Shown here: positions 42,738-48,958 of the stretch, one piece after another
Position numbering within the stretch: the stretch's first letter is position 1
How the letters are laid out: each line of letters opens with the position of its first letter
Source: Candidatus Bathyarchaeota archaeon
GTDB taxonomy: Archaea > Thermoproteota > Bathyarchaeia > 40CM-2-53-6 > RBG-13-38-9
Length of the DNA: 48,958 nt
NCBI GenBank assembly: GCA_018396915.1
Contig: JAGTRD010000009.1
Span: 1 to 48,958 of the forward strand
Direction: 5' to 3'
Made by a program: the position numbers and the translations under genes
Notes under the pieces: model-generated
The model's input: the letters and a program-made list of their open reading frames with translations, nothing else
What the model was told of the DNA's origin: nothing
The model's database searches: none

Positions 42738-43481
42738 TTGGCAGGCTCGAGGATATATGATCTGAAGTATAAGTTGATGGTTACTGAACTCCTCAGTCTA
42801 GCCAAGAAGTATTACACTTACAGGGAGCTCTCGCAGCTTACGGGTTTGCCTGAGACTGTTCTGAGTAGGTATGTGAAGGGTCATGTCCTCCCGACGATAG
42901 ATAGGGCCCATGAGATCAATAGTAAGCTTGAGGCGGTTATGAGGTTGGAGACTGAGATTCAACGTAGGATAAGGTTCGATGATCTTGGTTACTTTGACAA
43001 TACTAAGGTGATATCTGACACTATGCTCCTTGAGAGGGCTGTTCAGCAGGCAGTCGACAAGTTTGCTGGGCAGAGGATAAACAAGATATTGACGCCTGAA
43101 ACGGATGGTATACCGTTGGCGACGTTGATGGCTCATAGACTCTCTGTTCCATTGGTTGTGGCCAAGAAGAGTAGGGAGGTTGGTGTCGGAGAGTTCATAG
43201 AGGAACTTTACATACCTTCAAAGTCGGCTATGGTGATGTGTTTCTATGTTCCGAGGAGCATGTTCAGGAGGGGTGACTGCGTCTTGATAGTCGACGACGT
43301 TATAGATAGTGGGGAGACCCAGAGGGCCCTGATAAAGATCATCAGGAAGGCAAGAGCTGAGGTTACAGGGATCTATGCCCTGATGTCTATAGGTAAGGAG
43401 TGGAGGAAGAGAATAGAGGAAGTGGCAGGATGCATTGTGGAGGTTGCATATGAAGTTCCAATAAAGTCAAGGCATGAATGA
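42738..43481 (+). CDS. HTH-phosphoribosyltransferase fusion (GfcR-like purine regulator)
   Basis: About 247 residues. An N-terminal helix-turn-helix (YYTYRELSQLTGLPETVLSRYVKGHVLP) is fused to a type I PRTase domain with the PRPP loop VLIVDDVIDSGETQRAL. This is the architecture of GfcR and PurR-like regulators that sense PRPP. The frame reaches back to 42684 inside dcd, but TTG 42738 has GGAGG 12 bases upstream and lies after the dcd stop. ATG 42777 is an alternative. Probably regulates purine or folate genes. Confidence 0.8.
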   Translation: MAGSRIYDLKYKLMVTELLSLAKKYYTYRELSQLTGLPETVLSRYVKGHVLPTIDRAHEINSKLEAVMRLETEIQRRIRFDDLGYFDNTKVISDTMLLERAVQQAVDKFAGQRINKILTPETDGIPLATLMAHRLSVPLVVAKKSREVGVGEFIEELYIPSKSAMVMCFYVPRSMFRRGDCVLIVDDVIDSGETQRALIKIIRKARAEVTGIYALMSIGKEWRKRIEEVAGCIVEVAYEVPIKSRHE

Positions 43482-43482
43482 T

Positions 43483-44538
43483 TCATCGACCTATACCCTC
43501 CATAAATTTTGATAGGCTCTCTTGATCTGGACGGTGAATCACCCCCCTCTCAGTGATTATTGCGTCTACGAGGTTTATTGGGGTCAGGTCGAATGCTGGA
43601 TTCAATACATCGACGCCCTTTGGAACGATCCTGACGTTCAGTATGTGAGTCACCTCCTTCGGATCTCTCTCCTCGATCTTAACCGATTCAGCTCTTCTTG
43701 AAGGATCGAAGGTTGAGATTGGGGCGGCGACATAGAATGGGATGTTGTGGTGTTTTGCAGCTATGGCTATCGTATATGTTCCAATCTTGTTGAAGACACC
43801 GTCTACGACTATTCTGTCGGCTCCCACTATGACCTTCCTGATCAGGCCTCTGGACATTGCGTAGCCGACCATACCGTCGGTTATCAATGTGACAGGTATC
43901 TTATCCATTAGAAGTTCGAAAGTGGTGAGTCTCGCACCTTGGAGTCTGGGCCTCGTCTCGGTCGCATACACTTTGACACTCTTACCTTGGCTGATAGAGG
44001 TTCGGATAGGTGCGAGGGCTGTTCCATAACCGACAGTCGCCAAGGCACCTGCATTACAGTGGGTGAGGACGGTATCTCCGTCAGATATCAATGTTGAACC
44101 ATACTCGCCGATCCTCATGTTGGCTTGAACATCCTCCTCAGCCATTTGGATAGACCTCTTGACGATAGCCTCCTTCACCTCCTCAACCCCACCTGGAGAT
44201 GCCCTCGCAACCTCCATGATCTCCGATATGGCCCAAAAGAGGTTCACAGCCGTAGGCCTCGTAGACTCGAGTAGGGCTGAGGCCGACTCAAGATCCACCA
44301 GAAGAGCATCCCTAGATTTTGCCCTGCTCCTATAAGCTGTTAGGGCGAGACCCATAGCGGCGGCTACACCTATGGCTGGGGCCCCTCGAACAACCATGGA
44401 TTCGATGGCTCTGGCAACGTCTTTGACGGTCCTACATTTCACGTAGACGATTCTTCCAGGAAGTTTCGTCTGATCAACCATTGAGACGACGCCCCCACAC
44501 CATTTTACAGTTCTTAAATTGAAGAATCTCCTCGTCAT
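43483..44538 (-). CDS. mtnA: Methylthioribose-1-phosphate isomerase / ribose-1,5-bisphosphate isomerase family
   Basis: About 351 residues from ATG 44536-44538. RTVKWCGGVVSMVDQTKLP, VRGAPAIGVAAAMG, catalytic Cys in THCNAGALATVGYGTALAPI and catalytic Asp in GADRIVVDGVFNKIGTY are the MtnA signature. It acts in methionine salvage. Archaeal relatives include R15P isomerase and aIF2B-like proteins, but the Cys/Asp pair favours MtnA. The frame is open to 44580. Convergent with the GfcR-like gene, with one base between stops. Confidence 0.9.
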   Translation of the reverse strand: MTRRFFNLRTVKWCGGVVSMVDQTKLPGRIVYVKCRTVKDVARAIESMVVRGAPAIGVAAAMGLALTAYRSRAKSRDALLVDLESASALLESTRPTAVNLFWAISEIMEVARASPGGVEEVKEAIVKRSIQMAEEDVQANMRIGEYGSTLISDGDTVLTHCNAGALATVGYGTALAPIRTSISQGKSVKVYATETRPRLQGARLTTFELLMDKIPVTLITDGMVGYAMSRGLIRKVIVGADRIVVDGVFNKIGTYTIAIAAKHHNIPFYVAAPISTFDPSRRAESVKIEERDPKEVTHILNVRIVPKGVDVLNPAFDLTPINLVDAIITERGVIHRPDQESLSKFMEGIGR

Positions 44539-44594
44539 GGGTAAATTCACCTTCAAACGGCTCCGAACATCTCCAAACATATACTATTAAGAAG

Positions 44595-45173
44595 GTGTAT
44601 AAGCACCCTAAATATGAGTATCTGCCTCCGAGAAATGTTATCGGTGAGGGAATGTTGATAGAGACCTTCGACGCATATTACCGTAATGGTACAGTATATA
44701 TCCCATATGTTGAGGGTGCGACGGATCTTCTTGAGAGGGGTTTCGGAACCCTCAAAGGGAAGAAGCTCATCCTCTCACCATACGAATGTTTCTTCTTGAG
44801 AGAGAAGGGTCGGATAAGTGTCGTCGAGAAGGATACAGGTAGAAGCCTGAGCCTGAAAGAGCTAGTCAGAAGATATTCGAGGAAGAGGAGGGAGATATGG
44901 ATAAAATATTTGGTTTACAGGGATTTGAGGGAGAGGGGATACATTGTCAGGGAAGCATCTAAGGTTGACTTCGAGATCCACGGAAAAGGCGCCGAGAGGA
45001 GACTGATATCGATAGTGTATGAGGGTGGTGAAGCAAACATTAAGGAGCTGGAGAGCCTCCAGCGATATGCAGCTGAGCAGAGGAAGGAGCTTGTTCTGGC
45101 GGTTATAGATAGGAGAACAGACCTGGTATACTATTCTGTTGAGGAGATGACTTTCAATAAGAATCAGGTCTGA
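44595..45173 (+). CDS. endA: tRNA-splicing endonuclease EndA-family subunit, probably structural
   Basis: A 192-residue protein with both EndA parts: an N-terminal domain (LSPYECFFLREKGRISVV) and the nuclease-fold domain (KYLVYRDLRERGYIVREASKVDFEIHGKG, RYAAEQRKELVLAVIDRRTDLVYYSVEEM). The catalytic Tyr expected after F-x-V is replaced by His (FEIH), and the catalytic His about ten residues on is missing (ERRLIS). The Lys (QRK) is kept. It therefore looks like the non-catalytic beta subunit of a heterotetrameric endonuclease. It is 11 bp from hisS, so co-transcribed. Confidence 0.83.
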   Translation: MYKHPKYEYLPPRNVIGEGMLIETFDAYYRNGTVYIPYVEGATDLLERGFGTLKGKKLILSPYECFFLREKGRISVVEKDTGRSLSLKELVRRYSRKRREIWIKYLVYRDLRERGYIVREASKVDFEIHGKGAERRLISIVYEGGEANIKELESLQRYAAEQRKELVLAVIDRRTDLVYYSVEEMTFNKNQV

Positions 45174-45184
45174 GGGTTTCAGAT

Positions 45185-46519
45185 TTGAGTGTTGAGAAGC
45201 ATACATTCACCCCTCCAAGAGGCATGAAGGATATAGAGCCTGAAGAGATGGCTAGAAGAAACTGGATGTACCGAAAGATCTATGATGTTATGAGGCTCTA
45301 CGGCTTCCAGATGGTTGAGCCTACCCCTATAGAGAACCTGGCTACATTGGAGGCGAAGGCTGGACCTGACATAAAGAATGAGATATACTGGTTTGAGGAT
45401 AAGGCCGGTAGGAGGTTAGGGTTGAGGTTCGACCTCACCGTAGGAATGACGAGGATGGTGGCGAACAGGCTTGAACTGCCTGAGCCTATAAAGTTCTGCT
45501 CAATAGCTGGTATGTGGAGGTATGATGAACCACAATTTGCAAGATACAGAAACTTCCACCAGTGGGATGCGGAGATATATGGGTCGGAGAGTCAGGAGGC
45601 GGACGCAGAAGTCATCTCTCTAGGAATAGATATTCTGGAGAGTCTGGGTTTGAGAGAGTATGAGGTTAGAATAAGCAACAGGAAACTTACTGAGGGGTTT
45701 CTTAAGGAGAAAGGCTTGGAGGAGAAGGGGAAGATTGAGGATACTATAAGGGTTATGGATAAGATTGGTAAGATGCCTAGGGAAGATTTGAGGTTGGAGT
45801 TCATGAGGGTTGGGATGGATGAAAGATTGATAGATGATGTGATGGATTTCGCAGGTTTGAAGGGTCGACCTGACGATGTGCTGGCGCAGATACCGAAGAT
45901 GAAGAGTGTGGAGGGTCAGAGGGGGCTTGAGGAACTCTCGAATCTGACTGAGGCCCTGGAGGCTTTCAGAAAGATAGACCGTTGCATAATAGATTTGGGA
46001 ATAGTGAGGGGGATAGGATACTATGACGGAATAGTCTTCGAAGCCTACGATAGGGGAGGGGAGGATATAGGGGCGATATTTGCAGGTGGAAGATACGACG
46101 GGTTATGCAGGGTTTACGGTAAGAGAGATATGCCGGCTACAGGAGTTGCGGGTGGTGTGGAGAGACTCATCATATCGATGGAGAGGAACAGGCTCTTCCC
46201 AAGTTTAAGATTTAACCCTGAAGTCTTCGTAGCCGCAGTCAACGACCAGGTGAGGAGAACATGTATAGATGTGACGGTGAAGTTGAGGGTCAGGGGTGTA
46301 CCGGCCATATTCGACCTTAAAGGTCGAACACTAAAGAAGCAACTCGAATATGTAGACTCGACAGGCATACCATACGTTCTGATTGTTGGCCCGAAAGAGT
46401 TTGAGGTGGGGAGGGTGAGGCTCAGAGACATGGTGAATAGGAGGGAGGATGAGCTCGGCTTGGAGGAGGCTTTCAATAAACTCGTCGATTCATGCTCAAT
46501 ATTTGGGGGAAACAGTTGA
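45185..46519 (+). CDS. hisS: Histidyl-tRNA synthetase
   Basis: Charges tRNA-His. The 444-residue class II enzyme has motif 1 (GFQMVEPTPIE), motif 2 (GMWRYDEPQFARYRNFHQWDAEIYG), the histidine-A motifs (RGIGYYDGIVFEAYD) and motif 3 (GVAGGVERL). The C-terminal anticodon-binding domain starts near VFVAAVNDQ. It begins at TTG 45185; the frame is shifted from endA with a short 11-bp gap. Confidence 0.95.
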   Translation: MSVEKHTFTPPRGMKDIEPEEMARRNWMYRKIYDVMRLYGFQMVEPTPIENLATLEAKAGPDIKNEIYWFEDKAGRRLGLRFDLTVGMTRMVANRLELPEPIKFCSIAGMWRYDEPQFARYRNFHQWDAEIYGSESQEADAEVISLGIDILESLGLREYEVRISNRKLTEGFLKEKGLEEKGKIEDTIRVMDKIGKMPREDLRLEFMRVGMDERLIDDVMDFAGLKGRPDDVLAQIPKMKSVEGQRGLEELSNLTEALEAFRKIDRCIIDLGIVRGIGYYDGIVFEAYDRGGEDIGAIFAGGRYDGLCRVYGKRDMPATGVAGGVERLIISMERNRLFPSLRFNPEVFVAAVNDQVRRTCIDVTVKLRVRGVPAIFDLKGRTLKKQLEYVDSTGIPYVLIVGPKEFEVGRVRLRDMVNRREDELGLEEAFNKLVDSCSIFGGNS

Positions 46520-46657
46520 AAGATGGTGAATAGATGGTTTAAAGAGGTTTTGATGTTGAAAATTTATAGATTGAGATGTTTGGATGTTATTATTATGAAG
46601 TTTGGTCTGGATTCAAGCGTTTTCTTCAAAAGAGTATGTGTGTGAGTTGAGCTGAGA

Positions 46658-46690
46658 CCCCCCACCCCCCTACCCCCCCTTTGGGGGTTT
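46658..46690. terminator. C-run/G-run element downstream of hisS
   Basis: Three C runs (6, 6 and 7 C, 46658-46679) separated by single A or TA are followed by TTT, five G and TTT. The last C run and the G run form a CCCCC-TTT-GGGGG hairpin followed by T, like an intrinsic terminator. The minus strand carries three G runs of 6-7. The 256-bp gap from 46520 to 46775 shows nothing else. Confidence 0.45.
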
Positions 46691-46775
46691 CAATATTTAA
46701 GCCTGAAGATTGGCAGGTGGTGTTGCAAAAATTTATTTCCAGAGAGCGAGTAATGGACCTAACCTGGATCTTTGA

Positions 46776-47045
46776 TAGGTGTTGAAGTTGCAAGTCTCAC
46801 CAAACCTCAAACATGAGGTAAGACTCTTCCTGAGAAGTTATGTAGGCTACTTGGAAGGGACGAAGATAAATGACCTCTACATATCCCTCGTAGAAAAATC
46901 AAGAGACCTAGACGAGCTCGATAGAAACGTTGAAAGAGCTTTAGCAGAGGCTGAGGAGAACGGGATGGCGAGGAATGCTGAAACCTTGAAAAGCTTACAT
47001 GAAAATATGAAGAACAACTATTTCAAGTCGTATCTTAAGAGATGA
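46776..47045 (+). CDS. Hypothetical small helical protein
   Basis: About 89 residues, not recognised. It is charged and probably all helical: LKHEVRLFLRSYVGYLEGTKI, VEKSRDLDELDRNVERALAEAEENGMARNAETLKSLHENMKNNYF. The frame opens at a TAG followed by GTG 46776 and TTG 46779, either of which can be the start. No transmembrane segment or cysteine. It stands alone, with AT-rich gaps on both sides; 47046-47260 contains only promoter-like TTTATATAG. Confidence 0.5.
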
Positions 47046-47260
47046 ATAGACCATCGACCCCTCAGGCTCGAAACAGCTTTTGAGAATATGGCTGTCTAAG
47101 GATTCATATATCGTTTATATAGTTTCTCCTGTAATTATTCAATTGTAATCGGGTAAACAAATAATACCGATCATCCCGAATATCGAGCATGATTTAACTA
47201 TGGAGACTGCGTTCACCATGGAAACTTCTTTAAAGGTAAGAGAATAGGGGTTGTTGGGAA

Positions 47261-48184
47261 ATGGCGTTTAGAATAAGGAGGAAAAGTGGAACCAAGACGA
47301 GCAGTTTTGGGGTAAAGGGCAGGGAAGCCCACGATTCCTCCATTTTTTACTCTAGGAAGCTTTACGGTGAATGCAAACTGCCTAAGCCTAGCCATGAGGA
47401 TTTGATTGAAAGAAGTATTCCAAATGAACTTTTAGACCAGGTGTTGTTGGGTGATGCAAGAGAGATCTTAAAGAAGTTTCCATCTAACTGTATGCATTTG
47501 ATGGTGACATCTCCACCGTATAATGTTGGGAAAGAATATGATGAGGATTTGACACTTTCCGAGTACCTTGACTTTTTGGGTCATGTCATGGAAGAGGTCC
47601 ATAGAGTGTTAGTTTGGGGTGGAAGGGTTTGCTTCAATGTTGCCAATCTTGGAAGGAAGCCGTATCTCCCCCTACACAAATATCTAATTGATGTTTTTGA
47701 GGAAATTGGTTTCCTCATGAGGGGAGAAATCATTTGGTACAAAGGCGATGCTGTGGCGGGTTCATCTACTGCTTGGGGAACTTAGTCTGCTGTTAACCCT
47801 ATACTCAGAGACACACATGAGTACATACTCGTTTTCTCCAAAGGAACGTTCGAGAGAAGAAAGAATGAAGGCCGAGAGGACACCATTTCAAGGGGCGAGT
47901 TTATCGAGTTCACTAAGAGTGTCTGGAATTTTGCTCCAGAGTCAGCTACAAACGTTGGGCATCCAGCACCATTCCCCATAGAACTTCCATACCGTTGCAT
48001 ACAGCTATACACTTTCAAAGGCGACGTAATTTTAGACCCTTTTGTGGGAAGCGGAACAACATGTTTAGCAGCGGCTATGGCAGGTAGACATTACGTTGGG
48101 ATTGATGTAGATGAAAACTATGCGAGACTAGCCAAGAAAAGAATTAGTGATTATGTTGCGCAGAAGCAGCTAACTCAGTTTTGA
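47261..48184 (+). pseudogene. N4-cytosine-type DNA methyltransferase interrupted by an amber codon
   Basis: Full-length beta-class methylase frame of 307 codons. TSPPYNVGKEYDED (motif IV) lies in the first half and DPFVGSGTTCLAAAMAGRHYVGID (motif I) at the end. A single in-frame TAG at 47783-47785 splits it after SSTAWGT. The frame resumes directly with SAVNPILRDTHEYILVFSKG, as expected for this family. TGG (Trp) to TAG is a one-base change. TAG is an ordinary stop elsewhere in the window. Convergent with, and overlapping by 15 bp, a frameshifted restriction gene. Confidence 0.85.
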
Positions 48185-48813
48185 CAATTTTTTCCTTATA
48201 ATCTCTACCATCTCTTGTAATTCGAAGAAGCTTGTTACATCAACTATCTTATCGACTATGTCACCCTCTGCCAAGTCGCACATGCATTTAGCGTTACCCC
48301 CATAGGTTTATGGCCTGTCACTATAAAGAATAGAGCATCTGGATACGCCCTTGAGACTTGATAAGCGTTGCATATGGCTTTTTTAACTGTGTCAGTCCTC
48401 AACATACCTGGACGGGGTAACTCTATAAGTTTCCCATTGCAAATAATGTGGTCGGCAGCTCCTTTAGCCTCTATGACGGCAATTATTTTTCTCTCGAGTA
48501 ATTCGTCGCTGATAACTGCGAAGTCAGCCTCACCTCCTGTAACCATACATGCCTTTGGGAGATTAACATCGGGTGTTAACGGTATATCCGGAAACAGCCT
48601 CTCCATGATAATTTTGAAGCACGCCTCAAAAGCTTCACCGAACTTAGCCGCTCTTGCCTGATAGTCTCGACATAGATTGTATGCCAACGAAACCTCTTCA
48701 AAAACTACATTTAAAAATTTTCTCAGATTACCCTTGTTTAACTTCACTTTTTCAGCTACTCTTCCTACTAAATCCTCTGTGGAACCGAGCTTAGTATAGC
48801 GGGCTAGATCCAT
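48170..48813 (-). pseudogene. Type II restriction endonuclease, frameshifted in a G run
   Basis: A PD-(D/E)xK-type nuclease: GGEADFAVISDE then KIIAVIEAKGAADHI supplies the acidic residues and the E-x-K. The first frame ends at 48256 in an atypical tail (TLNACATWQRVT). One extra G in the run of five near 48297-48301 would continue it as GGNAKCMCDLAEGDIVDKIV and on to a TAG at 48170-48172. This restores a natural C-terminus, TdeIII-like to my recollection. Together with the neighbouring methylase it forms a convergent R-M pair in which both genes are broken. Confidence 0.78.
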
Positions 48814-48958
48814 GATGTTTTAACGGTTATAATACCTAATAAAGACATCATAACATGCAAGACTCGCATTGATAAACCCACAAAAACTGCTCAATGGGTT
48901 ACACCGTGATCCTTATAACATCTTATGACTCATCAATCTTCCTCCCATTCAGAGTAGG

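Noticed and set aside
47748-47981. Separate small genes after the methylase amber codon, in other frames or on the minus strand
   Set aside because: The original methylase frame continues with conserved sequence to motif I, so these are shadows.
1-48958. CRISPR arrays, insertion sequences, rRNA genes and a replication origin
   Set aside because: No regularly spaced repeats, transposase motifs, rRNA signatures or Orc1/Cdc6 gene with origin boxes were seen on reading both strands.

Overview
The window is a dense archaeal chromosome segment, most consistent with a TACK-type archaeon such as a Bathyarchaeia-like lineage. The lineage call is an inference. The supporting signs are archaeal-type TrpRS and HisRS, a small-subunit DNA primase, a tRNA-splicing endonuclease subunit, AmmeMemoRadiSam radical SAM enzymes, a GfcR-like phosphoribosyltransferase regulator, TATA-type promoters, and tRNA genes with bulge-helix-bulge introns. 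Most genes are housekeeping or central metabolism. A few islands hold mobile-type or decaying genes: a toxin-antitoxin pair, a broken galT, and DNA methyltransferases with a restriction enzyme.

Layout. 1-2.5 kb: the 5' end of an FrhB-like gene runs leftward off the window, divergent from trpS-priS, followed by a basic-tail protein. 2.5-8.7 kb: two AmrS paralogs flank a DNA-repair/redox block (LigD-type phosphoesterase, nth, thioredoxin), then an M24 peptidase and a HAD hydrolase. 8.8-9.8 kb: tRNA-Val and a VapBC module. 10-16 kb: two metallo-beta-lactamase proteins (one RNase J-like), a secreted SnoaL-like protein and proA-proB. 16-23 kb: a SPASM radical SAM enzyme with a glycosidase, then uvrB-uvrA. 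23-29 kb: Nudix, hisG, OsmC, a folate-type ligase, tRNA-Tyr and the DUF134/NifX cluster. 29-35 kb: MBL, an Lrp regulator, the dtxR-feoA-feoB iron operon, a cupin and Mrp. 35-40 kb: glycosyltransferase/phosphatase/GpgS-like operon and a nucleotidyltransferase. 40-42 kb: galT remnant, orphan methyltransferase, tRNA-Arg. 42-46.5 kb: dcd-gfcR, mtnA, endA-hisS. 46.5-49 kb: a convergent restriction-modification pair.

The most striking element is a + strand tRNA-Tyr(GUA) gene at 26623-26841. Its 77-nt mature sequence is split by five introns at tRNA positions 9/10, 30/31, 37/38, 53/54 and 59/60. Each intron can be folded by eye into a bulge-helix-bulge-like structure, and the exons rejoin into a fully paired cloverleaf. 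A tRNA-Arg(UCG) carries a 13-nt intron. An EndA-family protein lacking the usual catalytic Tyr and His is encoded at 44595. It would fit a heteromeric, broad-specificity splicing endonuclease, the kind needed for introns at such positions.

Other points of note: vapC, uvrA and mrp have conserved N-termini that can only be included by using near-cognate start codons (CTG, ATA, ACG). The restriction-modification pair carries two independent inactivating lesions, an amber codon in the methyltransferase and a one-base loss in a G run in the nuclease. A perfect 20-bp palindrome lies directly before dtxR. GpgS-like and phosphatase genes suggest synthesis of a glucosylglycerate-type solute.
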